From assembly GCF_024701975.1 (NCBI RefSeq), contig NZ_JANLNM010000005.1:1-64000 (forward strand): a stretch of DNA of 64,000 nucleotides, in the 5' to 3' direction. Under the pieces are notes generated by a model, which saw only the letters and a program-made list of their open reading frames with translations, made no database searches and had not been told where the DNA came from. The translations under genes were made by a program, and so were the position numbers. Shown here piece after piece: positions 52,085 through 60,934 of the stretch (position 1 is the stretch's first letter; every line of letters starts with the position of its first letter). The stretch is from Variovorax sp. ZS18.2.2 (GTDB taxonomy: Bacteria; Pseudomonadota; Gammaproteobacteria; Burkholderiales; Burkholderiaceae_C).

Positions 52085-52849
52085 ATGAAAACCGCTCAAC
52101 GCTTCAAGCTCGCCGCCGCTGCCCTCGCCATCGGCCTCTCCTTCGCCACGGGCGCCACCGCCGCAGACAAGCCCAGCGTGGTCATCGTCCACGGCGCCTT
52201 TGCCGACGGCTCCGACTGGGCCAAGGTGATTCCGCTGCTGCAGGCCAAGGGCGTGAACGTAGTGGCGGTGCAGAACCCGCTCACCTCGCTCGAAGACGAC
52301 GTGGCGGCCGCCAAGCGCGCCATCGATGCGCAGCCCGGCAAGGTCGTACTGGTCGGCCACTCGTGGGGCGGCTCGGTCATCACCGAGGCGGGCGCGAACG
52401 ACAAGGTGTCGTCGCTCGTGTACGTCGCGGCCTTCGCACCCGACGCCGGCCAGAACTCGGCCGAACTCGGCAAGGACTACCCGGCAGCGCCCGGCTTCGC
52501 GCACATCAAGGCCGATGCGAGCGGTTTTCTCTCGCTCACGAAGGAAGGCATGACCAAGCACTTCGCGCAGGACCTCCCCGCCGCCGCCACCGCGGTGATG
52601 ACCGCGACGCAGGGCCCGATCCTCGGCAAGTCGTTCGAGCAGAAGCTGACGGTGGCCGCATGGAAGACCAAGCCCTCGTGGTACCTGGTCGCGAGCTCGG
52701 ACCACATGATCCAGCCGGCGCTGCAGCGCGACATGGCCAAGAAGATCGGCGCGACCGTCAGCTCGGTCAACAGCAGCCACGTGCCGCAGCAATCGCAGCC
52801 GGCCAAGGTGGCGCAGGTGATTCTGGACGCCGTGAACCAATCCAAGTAA
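52085..52849 (+). CDS. Exported alpha/beta hydrolase, salicylate-esterase-like
   Basis: 254 residues from ATG 52085. A signal peptide ends TGATAADKP (about residue 27). SVVIVHGAFADGSDWAKVIPLLQAKG is the start of the small alpha/beta hydrolase group related to plant methyl-salicylate esterases and hydroxynitrile lyases. Nucleophile S93 is in VGHSWGGSV, Asp in SSDHMIQP and His in SSHVPQQSQP. It is a probable periplasmic esterase. It is divergent from the TetR gene and ends at an intrinsic terminator. Confidence 0.88.
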   Translation: MKTAQRFKLAAAALAIGLSFATGATAADKPSVVIVHGAFADGSDWAKVIPLLQAKGVNVVAVQNPLTSLEDDVAAAKRAIDAQPGKVVLVGHSWGGSVITEAGANDKVSSLVYVAAFAPDAGQNSAELGKDYPAAPGFAHIKADASGFLSLTKEGMTKHFAQDLPAAATAVMTATQGPILGKSFEQKLTVAAWKTKPSWYLVASSDHMIQPALQRDMAKKIGATVSSVNSSHVPQQSQPAKVAQVILDAVNQSK

Positions 52850-52856
52850 GGTGCCC

Positions 52857-52898
52857 GGCGCGCTGGCCCAGGCCGGCGCGCCTTCTTCCTTTTTTTTC
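52857..52898 (+). terminator. Intrinsic terminator after the hydrolase gene
   Basis: GGCGCGC (52857-52863) pairs with GCGCGCC (52876-52882), with an inner GGCC/GGCC pair, followed by TTCTTCC and eight T. It lies directly before the next gene, which therefore needs its own promoter or an unterminated fraction of transcripts. Confidence 0.75.
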
Positions 52899-52908
52899 GA
52901 TTGCTCCC

Positions 52909-54357
52909 GTGCAGCCTGCGCCCCACATCCCGGTCTTCGACGCCATCAAGGCCCTTGCATTCGTCGGCGACCTGAGCATGGGGCAACCCATCGATCATTC
53001 CGCGCGCACCGCGTGGATCGCCTCGCAACTCGCCGCCGCCATCGGCCGCGATGCAACGGTGCAAGGCCATGCGGCCTGCGCGTCGCTGCTGCGATGGTCG
53101 GGCTGTACCGCGAATGCGCCCGAGTTCTCCGACCTGATGGGCGACGACGTCGGCGGACGTCGCGCGATGCTCTCGACCGCTTCGGCACAGGCCGCGGCCG
53201 AGCTCGCAGGCTCCGTGGGTCCGATGGTGGATATCCATTGCGAGGTGTCGGGCGACATCGCGCGCACGCTGGGCATGCCGCCCGAGGTCGAGCGCACGCT
53301 GCGCCACATGTTCGAGACCTTCGACGGACACGGCAAGCCGCACGGGCTGCGCGCCTCGCAGATTCCCGAAGAGGTGTTCATCGTCTCGGTTGCCGGTGAC
53401 CTTGAAATCTTCTCGCGCGTGCATGGCCTGAGCAACGCCTTGCGCTACATCGCCGATCGTGCCGATGCGCGCTATCCGGCCTTCCTGGTCCATGCGGTGC
53501 AGCAGCATGCGGTCGACTGGCTGCATGCGCTGGAGCAAGGCGCGGCGGCCGACATGCAGTCGCCTTCCGATGCACTGCGCGAGGCGACTGCATCACTCGA
53601 ACTGATCGCCGACGTGATCGACCTCAAGCTGCCGTGGATGACGGGCTTCTCGCGCCGCGTGGCCGATGCCGCGTTCGCGTGTGCTGCGGGTGTGGGGCTG
53701 GGCGACGTCGAGCAGGGGCAGGTGCGGCGCGCGGCGCTCATTCATGGCATCGGCCGCGCGTCGGTGCCGAACGCGGTGTGGGATTCGCCGGGCGTCCGCA
53801 GCGAGGCCGACAAGGAGCGCCTGCGCCTCGTGCCTTACTGGACGGACCGTGCGGCGCGCCGCATCGGCACGCTGCGCACCGAAGCCGAGATCGCCTCCTT
53901 CGTGGACGAGCGCCTCGACGGTTCGGGTTTCTTCCGCGGCATCAAGGGGCCGGCCATCGATGTCGCGGGCCGTGTGTTGGCGGTGGCGGCGCACTGGGTG
54001 TTGTTGCGCACCAGCCGTCCGGGGCAGGCTGCACTTGACGAAGCCGATGCGATCGCGGCGCTGAAACGCGAGGCGGAGATCGGGCGGCTCGATGCGGCGG
54101 CTGTTGCTGTGCTGACGGGACATCCACAGAGCGGCACCACGCATGCGCCATCGGGCGAGGCGGCTGCGCTTCTCTCGAGCCGCGAGATCGAAGTGCTCGG
54201 GCGCATCAGCCTTGGCGACAGCAACAAGGAAGCGGCGCGCGTGTTGGGCATCAGCCCGAGCACCGTGCGGGCGCATCTGGAAAACATCTTTCGCAAGCTC
54301 GAATGCACGACGCGGGCTGCGGCTACCTTGAAGGCGTTGACGCTCGGGTTGCTCTGA
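52909..54357 (+). CDS. HD-domain protein fused to a LuxR-type DNA-binding domain
   Basis: 482 residues from GTG 52909, ten bases past a terminator; no ribosome site is visible. The first half (about 10-400) carries degenerate HD/HD-GYP-like segments (DHSARTAWIASQLAAAIG, HGIGRASVPNAVW, DERLDGSGFFRGIKG). The C-terminal 60 residues are a LuxR helix-turn-helix (LSSREIEVLGRISLGDSNKEAARVLGISPSTVRAHLENIF). The second segment resembles the HDIGK-HDERxDGSGY pattern of HD-GYP phosphodiesterases with changed metal residues (HGIGR, DERLDGSGFF), so it may sense rather than hydrolyse a cyclic nucleotide. Target genes are unknown. Confidence 0.8.
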   Translation: MQPAPHIPVFDAIKALAFVGDLSMGQPIDHSARTAWIASQLAAAIGRDATVQGHAACASLLRWSGCTANAPEFSDLMGDDVGGRRAMLSTASAQAAAELAGSVGPMVDIHCEVSGDIARTLGMPPEVERTLRHMFETFDGHGKPHGLRASQIPEEVFIVSVAGDLEIFSRVHGLSNALRYIADRADARYPAFLVHAVQQHAVDWLHALEQGAAADMQSPSDALREATASLELIADVIDLKLPWMTGFSRRVADAAFACAAGVGLGDVEQGQVRRAALIHGIGRASVPNAVWDSPGVRSEADKERLRLVPYWTDRAARRIGTLRTEAEIASFVDERLDGSGFFRGIKGPAIDVAGRVLAVAAHWVLLRTSRPGQAALDEADAIAALKREAEIGRLDAAAVAVLTGHPQSGTTHAPSGEAAALLSSREIEVLGRISLGDSNKEAARVLGISPSTVRAHLENIFRKLECTTRAAATLKALTLGLL

Positions 54358-54415
54358 ATGCGGGGCATTCGCGGAGCAAGGTACCCCGTCGGCGCGATCG
54401 CCGCCCTGAACGGCT

Positions 54416-56224
54416 TCAGCCGAACGTGAACGCGTAAGCCTGCGCGCCGCCGTCGAGAAACTCGATCTCGAACAACCGGTCCCTCCCGCTCCTCGTCTGA
54501 CGAACGAGCTGGTAGAGCTTCTGGGCCTCTATGGTTCCGTAGCCTTGCGCGTCGGTGTCCGCGCCGTGGTCCGCGAGCGGCGGCTTGCCGTCCACGAGCA
54601 CCCGGAAACGCACCGGCTTGCCATCGGTCATGGGGCCGAGCACCAGGTGCAGATCACGCGCCTGGAAGCGGTAGGCGATGCGGCCGTTCGGCTGGTTCGA
54701 TACGGCGCGCTCGGGCTCCACGGTCCATTCGCCGGCGAGCGCCCATTGGTTCGTGCGAAGCATCGCGGGGCTTTGGTAGACATGCGCGCGGCCGTTCACG
54801 AGACCACCGGGCGATGCGAAGCCCTGTGCACGCTCGGCGCCCACATAGGTCTCGCCCGACATCGCGAGTTCGTCACCCGGCGCGGCCTGCGTGCCCTCGC
54901 CCTTCGGCGTGACCAGGGCGGCTGGCAGGTTCCGCTGCCCCGCTTCGGCGAGCAGTTGCTGGATGATCTGTTCGGCCTTGTCGTAGCGGTTCTCGCCGAA
55001 CTGGTGATAACGGATGCGGCCCTCTGCATCGATGAAATAGAACGCAGGCCACGACTGGTTGTCGAAGCCGCGCCAGATCTTGAAGTCGTTGTCCAGCGCC
55101 ACAGGGAAATCGATGCCGAGGTCCTTCGTTGCCTTGCGCACGTTGGCCGAGCGCTTCTCGAACGCGAACTCCGGCGAGTGCACGCCGAGGACGACGAGCC
55201 CCGCGTCCTTGTACTTCTCGGCCCAGGCGCGCACGTAAGGCAGCGTGCGCAGGCAGTTGATGCACGAGTAGGTCCAGAAATCGACCAGCACGACCTTGCC
55301 GCGCAGAGCCTCGGGGGTCAGCGGTGGCGAGTTGATCCATTCGGTCGCGCTGGCGAGCGAGGGGAACTGGCCCTCGATGCCGAGCTTGCGCATGGGCGCT
55401 GGTTCCGGGAGCACGGCGGCTGTCTTCACGAAGCCGGTGTCTTGCTGCTGCGAGGTCGATTCGACCAGCGGCCTTGATTGCGGTTGCGGCTTCGGCATAT
55501 CGATCTTCTCCACGAGCGCTTTTTCGAGTGCCGAGGTGGTGCCCACCGAGAGCTGGCTGAGCACGCCGGTGTCGAGCCCCAGCGCGATGGCGCCCACGCC
55601 CACCAGCACGGCCACGCCCGCCACGCGCCGCACCCACTCGCCTGTGTGCAGCGAACGCTTCATGACCGCGAACAGGCGTCCACCGAACAGCAGCGCTGCC
55701 GCCAGCGAGGTGCAGGCGCCGGCCGCATACGCGAGCAGCAGCACCGTGGTGCCCACGCTCGCGCCGTTGAGCGCCGCACCCGTGAGGATGAGCCCGAGGA
55801 TCGGACCCGCGCACGGTGCCCACAGCAGACCTGTGCCGACACCCAGCAGCAGCGGCGAGAACACCGAAGCCTTGGCGTCTTGGCCGCCGGGTTGCGCTTC
55901 GGCCAGGCGGATGCCCAGCGCGACCAGCGGCCGGCTCATGCGGTCGGCCAGGCTCGGGAACAAGAGCGTCACGCCGAACAGCGCGAGCATCGCGATCGCC
56001 GCATAGCGCCCGTACTCGTTGACCGTGACCACCCAGCCGCCGCCGACCGCGGCCAGCGTGGCGATGGCGGCGAAGGCCACCGCCATGCCCAGCAGCATCG
56101 GCAGGCCGTGCGAACGGAACGGGCGATCGGCGCGTGCGAACACGAAGGGCAGCACCGGCAAGATGCAGGGGCTCAGGATGGTGAGCACCCCGCCCAGGTA
56201 GGCAATGAGAAGGAGCAGCAGCAT
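54416..56224 (-). CDS. dipZ: DipZ-type cytochrome c biogenesis/thiol transfer protein (CcdA-TlpA fusion)
   Basis: 602 residues. A CcdA-like membrane domain (about 1-220) has Cys in LSPCILPVLPF and LWAPCAGPILGL. The thioredoxin/TlpA domain has LVDFWTYSCINCLRTLPYVRAW near residue 350, and the C-terminal beta domain (about 450-602) is typical of DipZ. It carries reducing power across the inner membrane to a periplasmic CxxC centre. It is last in a minus-strand series ohr, kinase, dipZ (134-bp gap to the kinase gene). Its thioredoxin domain is closely similar to the separate TlpA-like protein at 62105, which suggests shared or successive thiol partners. Confidence 0.92.
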   Translation of the reverse strand: MLLLLLIAYLGGVLTILSPCILPVLPFVFARADRPFRSHGLPMLLGMAVAFAAIATLAAVGGGWVVTVNEYGRYAAIAMLALFGVTLLFPSLADRMSRPLVALGIRLAEAQPGGQDAKASVFSPLLLGVGTGLLWAPCAGPILGLILTGAALNGASVGTTVLLLAYAAGACTSLAAALLFGGRLFAVMKRSLHTGEWVRRVAGVAVLVGVGAIALGLDTGVLSQLSVGTTSALEKALVEKIDMPKPQPQSRPLVESTSQQQDTGFVKTAAVLPEPAPMRKLGIEGQFPSLASATEWINSPPLTPEALRGKVVLVDFWTYSCINCLRTLPYVRAWAEKYKDAGLVVLGVHSPEFAFEKRSANVRKATKDLGIDFPVALDNDFKIWRGFDNQSWPAFYFIDAEGRIRYHQFGENRYDKAEQIIQQLLAEAGQRNLPAALVTPKGEGTQAAPGDELAMSGETYVGAERAQGFASPGGLVNGRAHVYQSPAMLRTNQWALAGEWTVEPERAVSNQPNGRIAYRFQARDLHLVLGPMTDGKPVRFRVLVDGKPPLADHGADTDAQGYGTIEAQKLYQLVRQTRSGRDRLFEIEFLDGGAQAYAFTFG

Positions 56225-56358
56225 GGTTCGGGTCTCGTCTGTAGGGGTCGAAGCGCGCCCTCGGGGCGTGCGGGGTCTTCACGGTCTCGACGCACGAGCC
56301 GCGGGATGCTTGAAACAGGTGGACGGAAACAGCGCCGCGAATGCGCGGCCCGTTCCCT

Positions 56359-57732
56359 CTAGGTGATTCGCGTGGGCATGGTCAGGCGTGCCTCCAGTCC
56401 GCCTTCGGGGCGGTTCTGCAGCTTCAGCTCGGCGCCCATCGCCATCGCGAGCTGGTGCGCGATGGCCAGGCCGAGGCCGGTGCCGCCGGTGCTGCGGTTG
56501 CGCGAGCTCTCGACGCGGTAGAAGGGCTTGAGCACCGCGTCCAGTTCGTCGGGCGGAATGCCGGGGCCGTTGTCGACCACCGCGATGGCCAACTGCCCGT
56601 CCCCGGCCTGCACTCGCACGCGCACATCGCTGCCGAAGATCAGCGCGTTGTCGATCAGGTTCATGACGATGCGGCGCATCGCGTTCGGCCGACCGACGAT
56701 CGGCGCGCCCGCCTTGCCTTCGAGGTGCACCGTCTTGCCGGCGTCCTCGTAGTCGGCCTGCATGCTTTCGAGCAGCGCGTCGGCATCCATGCGCAGCGGC
56801 GGCTCGGTGGCGCCGTGCAGGGTGCGCGCATAGGTCACGCCTTCACGCACCAGCGAGTTCATCGCGTCCAGGTCCTGGCGGAACTTGGTGCGGTCGTGTT
56901 CGTCGTCCATCATCTCGGTGCGCAGCCGCATCCGCGTGATCGGCGTCTGCAGGTCGTGCGAGATGGCCGCGAGGATTTCCACGCGCTCGGCCATGTAGCC
57001 GCCGATGCGCTGCTGCATCGCATTGAAGGCGCGCGCAGCGTGCGCCACCTCGGTGGGGCCTTCTTCCGCGAGCTTCTGCGCCTTGAGGTCGGGGCCCAGG
57101 TCGTCGGCCGCGGCGGCCAGCTCGGCCAGCGGCCGCGTGACCAGCCGCACGGCAAACCAGGCGCAGACGGCCAGCACCAGCAGCTGGATGGCCAGCAGCC
57201 ACATGACCCAGCGCGACACCGGCATGCCCACGCGGCGCGCGTGCACGACCACCGAGGAGCCATCGGTCATGCGCACCTGGATCTCCAGGCCTTCGGGCGG
57301 CTGCAGCACCTCGCCGACCTTGACAATCTCGAAGGGGCGCATCGCATCGACGATGGCGGCGGCGAACTGCTGCGACAGCAGCGATTGAGGTGCCACGCCC
57401 TCGGCCATGCCGCCCAGCACGAAGCGGTAGTTGCGCCGCTCCAGCTTCTCGAGCCAGCTCGGGCGTTCCGCTGCGGGCAGGCGGTCGAGGATGGCGACCG
57501 AGCTGGCGATGTCGCGCTCGATGCCGATCATCATCAGCTCGCGCATCGCCATGTCGCGCTCGTAGCGGATGGCGGCGAAAGTCAGCAACTGGGCGATCGC
57601 CAGGCCCACCACGATGATCAACGTCACACGGGAGAACAGCGATCGCGGCACCAGGCGGCACAAGCGGCCAGCCTTGCCGGCCTTCTCGGCAGAAGGATTC
57701 ACGACGACGGGGCTGGCGGGTGGGGTGGGCAT
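56359..57732 (-). CDS. Sensor histidine kinase of the redox locus
   Basis: 457 residues from ATG 57732. There are two membrane segments (about 36-55 and 175-198) enclosing a periplasmic domain of about 115 residues, a HAMP domain to about 250, H259 in AAISHDLQTPITR, the N box NLIDNALIFG, DNGPGIPPDEL and GTGLGLAIAHQL. The best partner is the OmpR-type regulator at 60105, 2.4 kb away in the same locus on the other strand. TATAAA on the minus strand (57745-57740) seven bases before the ATG may allow its own leaderless transcript as well as read-through from ohr. Confidence 0.92.
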   Translation of the reverse strand: MPTPPASPVVVNPSAEKAGKAGRLCRLVPRSLFSRVTLIIVVGLAIAQLLTFAAIRYERDMAMRELMMIGIERDIASSVAILDRLPAAERPSWLEKLERRNYRFVLGGMAEGVAPQSLLSQQFAAAIVDAMRPFEIVKVGEVLQPPEGLEIQVRMTDGSSVVVHARRVGMPVSRWVMWLLAIQLLVLAVCAWFAVRLVTRPLAELAAAADDLGPDLKAQKLAEEGPTEVAHAARAFNAMQQRIGGYMAERVEILAAISHDLQTPITRMRLRTEMMDDEHDRTKFRQDLDAMNSLVREGVTYARTLHGATEPPLRMDADALLESMQADYEDAGKTVHLEGKAGAPIVGRPNAMRRIVMNLIDNALIFGSDVRVRVQAGDGQLAIAVVDNGPGIPPDELDAVLKPFYRVESSRNRSTGGTGLGLAIAHQLAMAMGAELKLQNRPEGGLEARLTMPTRIT

Positions 57733-57845
57733 GGCCTCGTTTATAGACCCCGGCCTGCCCGGAAAGCCCATCGCATGTATCGCAGTGTGTTCGGCAGCAA
57801 GAAGCGACATGGAACATTACCCGTTCGGCCCCGTCGTGCGTCCGG

Positions 57846-58262
<417 letters not shown>

Positions 58263-58330
58263 GGTGGTTCCTTTGGAGGGGTTGCGTTGAAGAACGGCTG
58301 GATTGTTGGACCTGCCCGACCTCGCCGGAA

Positions 58331-58382
58331 CACATTGCGTATGCCTCTGTATCTGCCTCGAAAACTCACACACTACGTTTCA
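58331..58382 (-). promoter_or_regulatory. Composite promoter box, copy 1 (ohr)
   Basis: On the minus strand TGAAACGTAGTGTGT (58382-58368) is followed, at a fixed distance, by ATAC-N6-ATAC and GCAATGTG (ending 58331). The 52 bases match copy 4 at 46 positions without a gap. It ends 68 bp before the ohr ATG. Confidence 0.75.
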
Positions 58383-58477
58383 CTGCGGTCCGTCGGCGTT
58401 GCGCGGGTGCGGCTGCTTTCGGGTCACTTTCCGGTGTTCGGCAGACGTGCCTCTCGACGAAGAAAACACACCGCCGT

Positions 58478-58525
58478 TGAAACGTAGTGTGTGGATTTCT
58501 CGCGTCGATACACGGGCATACAGCC
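58478..58525 (+). promoter_or_regulatory. Composite promoter box, copy 2 (epoxide hydrolase)
   Basis: TGAAACGTAGTGTGTG (58478-58493) is followed by ATAC at 58508-58511 and again ten bases on (58518-58521). It faces copy 1 across 95 bp with the GAAAC ends inward, so the two divergent promoters share one control region. The rest of the 369-bp spacer 58263-58631 shows no gene. Confidence 0.75.
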
Positions 58526-58631
58526 TTCGGATCGCAGAGGGGAAGCACGGCCAAAGATGCGCCCGTCCGTTCATTCGGGCGGCCCGCAAGGCCTCTTCAT
58601 TTCACCCTCACTCGACGAAAGAAAGATCACC

Positions 58632-59966
58632 ATGTCTTCTGTGTCTCCAGCGCCCACGCGGCGCCACTTCTTCGCCACCACCGCCGTTGCGGGTGCTGCA
58701 GGTTTCGGCCTGCTCTCCAACCCGGCTTTCGCGCAGGGTTCGGGCGCCGCGGCCGCCGCCGATGTTCCCGCCACGACGAAGCCCCGCGCACCGACCGGCG
58801 ACACGTCGATCCGCCCCTTCCGCATCCATGTGCCCGAGGCCGTGCTGGTCGACCTGCGCCGCCGCATCCAGGCCACGCGCTGGCCCGACCGCGAGACGGT
58901 CAATGACCAGACGCAAGGTGTGCGGCTCGAGAAGCTGCAGCCGCTGGTGCGCTACTGGGGCACGGGCTACGACTGGCGCAAGGTGGAAAAACGGCTCAAC
59001 GCCCTGCCGCAGTTCATCACCGAGATCGACGGGCTCGACATCCAGTTCGTGCACGTGCGCTCGCGCCATGCGAACGCGATGCCGCTGGTCATCACGCACG
59101 GCTGGCCAGGCTCGGTGATGGAGCTCCTGAAGGTCATCGGCCCGCTCACCGATCCGACGGCGCACGGTGGCCGCGCAGAAGACGCCTTCCACCTCGTGCT
59201 GCCCTCGATGCCCGGCTACGGTTTCTCGGGCAAGCCGCAAAGCACCGGCTGGGGCGCCGACCGCATCGCGACCGCCTGGGACGTGCTGATGAAGCGCCTG
59301 GGCTACACGCGCTACGTGTCGCAGGGCGGCGACTGGGGTTCGGTGGTGGCCGACAAGATGGCACGCCAGGCGCCGCAGGGGCTGCTGGGCATCCATGTGA
59401 ACATGCCCGCGACGGTGCCGCCGGACGTGGCGAAGGCGCTCAACAACGGCGACCCCGCGCCAGCCGGCCTCTCGGAGAAGGAAAAGGCCGCGTTCGAATC
59501 GCTCAAGTATCTGTACACCAAGGGCGGCGGCTACGCGGCCATGATGGTGACGCGCCCGCAGACCCTGGGCTATGCGCTGGAAGATTCGCCCACCGGACTG
59601 GCCGCCTTCTTCTACGACAAGTTCAACGAGTGGACCTACAGCGGCGGCGATGCCGACAAGGCGTTCACCCGCGACGAGATGCTCGACGACATCACGCTCT
59701 ACTGGGTGACGAAGACCGCGACCTCGGGCGCACAGCTCTACTGGGAGAACAACGCCAACAACTTCAACGCGGTCGATATCTCGATCCCCGCGGCGGTGAC
59801 GGTGTTCCCCGGCGAGATCTACCGCGCGCCCAAGAGCTGGACCGAGCGGGCCTACCGCAACCTGATCTATTTCAACGAGGTGGACAAGGGCGGCCACTTC
59901 GCAGCGTGGGAGCAGCCCGAGCTGTTCGCGGTCGAGATCCGGGCGGCGTTCAGGTCGCTGCGCTAG
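58632..59966 (+). CDS. Tat-exported epoxide hydrolase (EHN-type)
   Basis: 444 residues from ATG 58632. A Tat signal (TRRHFFATTAVAG, Arg10-Arg11) precedes cleavage near FAQGS. The N-terminal EHN domain (SIRPFRIHVPEAVLVDLRRRI) is followed by HGWPGS (156-161, oxyanion HGxP), nucleophile D234 in QGGDWGS and the final KGGHFAAWEQPEL with the catalytic His. It adds water to epoxides, here in the periplasm, where oxidised unsaturated lipids could be the source. Its promoter carries box copy 2, and the response-regulator gene follows in the same direction. Confidence 0.92.
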   Translation: MSSVSPAPTRRHFFATTAVAGAAGFGLLSNPAFAQGSGAAAAADVPATTKPRAPTGDTSIRPFRIHVPEAVLVDLRRRIQATRWPDRETVNDQTQGVRLEKLQPLVRYWGTGYDWRKVEKRLNALPQFITEIDGLDIQFVHVRSRHANAMPLVITHGWPGSVMELLKVIGPLTDPTAHGGRAEDAFHLVLPSMPGYGFSGKPQSTGWGADRIATAWDVLMKRLGYTRYVSQGGDWGSVVADKMARQAPQGLLGIHVNMPATVPPDVAKALNNGDPAPAGLSEKEKAAFESLKYLYTKGGGYAAMMVTRPQTLGYALEDSPTGLAAFFYDKFNEWTYSGGDADKAFTRDEMLDDITLYWVTKTATSGAQLYWENNANNFNAVDISIPAAVTVFPGEIYRAPKSWTERAYRNLIYFNEVDKGGHFAAWEQPELFAVEIRAAFRSLR

Positions 59967-59980
59967 CGGCATGACGAGGC

Positions 59981-60035
59981 GGAGGTCGCGAAACATAGTG
60001 TCGCGACCTCCGCCTCCAGATACTTGCGAATACAA
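59981..60035 (+). promoter_or_regulatory. Composite promoter box, copy 3 (response regulator), inside a perfect inverted repeat
   Basis: CGAAACATAGTGT (59989-60001) is followed by ATAC at 60020-60023 and 60030-60033. An exact 11-bp inverted repeat GGAGGTCGCGA (59981-59991) / TCGCGACCTCC (60001-60011) encloses the GAAAC block. The hairpin may also act as a stable 3' end for the epoxide-hydrolase message. Confidence 0.7.
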
Positions 60036-60104
60036 ACCCCCTGCCCATTCGCGGCAGGCGGGATACATTGCGGCTGCGGCGCACTTCACACCCCATACAC
60101 AGCC

Positions 60105-60845
60105 ATGACTCCCAAGACCTCCGACCACATCCTCATCGTCGACGACGACCGGGAAATCCGCGAACTGCTCACGACCTACCTGGTCAAGAACGGCCTGCGC
60201 GTGGTGGCGGTGCCCACCGGCCGGCACATGCGCGCGGCACTGGAGGAGTCGGGGCCCTTCGACCTCATCATCCTGGACCTGATGCTGCCGGGCGAAGACG
60301 GCCTCACGCTGTGCCGCGACCTGCGCACCGGCAAGTACAAGGCCACGCCGATCCTGATGCTCACCGCGCGCAGCGAAGAGGCCGACCGCATCCTGGGCCT
60401 GGAGATGGGCGCCGACGACTACCTGGCCAAGCCTTTCTCGGCGCGCGAACTGCTCGCGCGCATCCGCTCCGTGATGCGGCGCACGCGCATGCTGCCGCCG
60501 AACATGGGCGCGGTCGAGCCCTCGCAGAAGCTGGCCTTTGGCGACTGGCATGTGGACACGGTGGCGCGCCACCTGCTGGACGACAGCGGCACGATGGTGG
60601 CGCTGAGCGGCGCCGAGTACCGCCTGCTGCGCGTGTTCCTCGACCATCCGCAGAAGGTGCTGAGCCGCGACCAGCTGCTGAGCCTCACGCAGGGCCGTGA
60701 AGCGGAGCTCTTCGAGCGCTCGATCGATTTGCTGGTGAGCCGCCTGCGCCAGCGTCTGCGCGACGATGCGCGGGAGCCGCGCTACATCAAGACGGTGCGA
60801 AGCGAAGGCTATGTCTTCGCTTCGACGGTCGAAGCGCGGGACTGA
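60105..60845 (+). CDS. OmpR-family response regulator
   Basis: 246 residues. The receiver has the acidic pocket D13-D15, phosphoacceptor D58 in LIILDLMLPGEDG and K109 in YLAKPF. The winged-helix effector domain (about 140-240) has LSGAEYRLLRVFLDHPQKVLSRDQLL and RYIKTVRSEGYVF. It probably pairs with the kinase at 56359. A box copy upstream of its own gene suggests autoregulation. OmpR-type proteins bind direct repeats about ten bases apart, which fits the ATAC-N6-ATAC pair in all four boxes. Confidence 0.93.
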   Translation: MTPKTSDHILIVDDDREIRELLTTYLVKNGLRVVAVPTGRHMRAALEESGPFDLIILDLMLPGEDGLTLCRDLRTGKYKATPILMLTARSEEADRILGLEMGADDYLAKPFSARELLARIRSVMRRTRMLPPNMGAVEPSQKLAFGDWHVDTVARHLLDDSGTMVALSGAEYRLLRVFLDHPQKVLSRDQLLSLTQGREAELFERSIDLLVSRLRQRLRDDAREPRYIKTVRSEGYVFASTVEARD

Positions 60846-60934
60846 GAAGGTGCGAACGAACCCGCCATGCCCGCTCATCCCGCTCAGGCACGCCGGATTC
60901 ATTCACACCTTCTGAGCGTCGCCCCGCTGCAGCC

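Noticed and set aside
51898..52086. N-terminal extension of the TetR protein up to 52086
   Set aside because: The extra 63 codons lack homology, span the palindromic operator and the promoter zone, and the usual TetR start fits ATG 51897.
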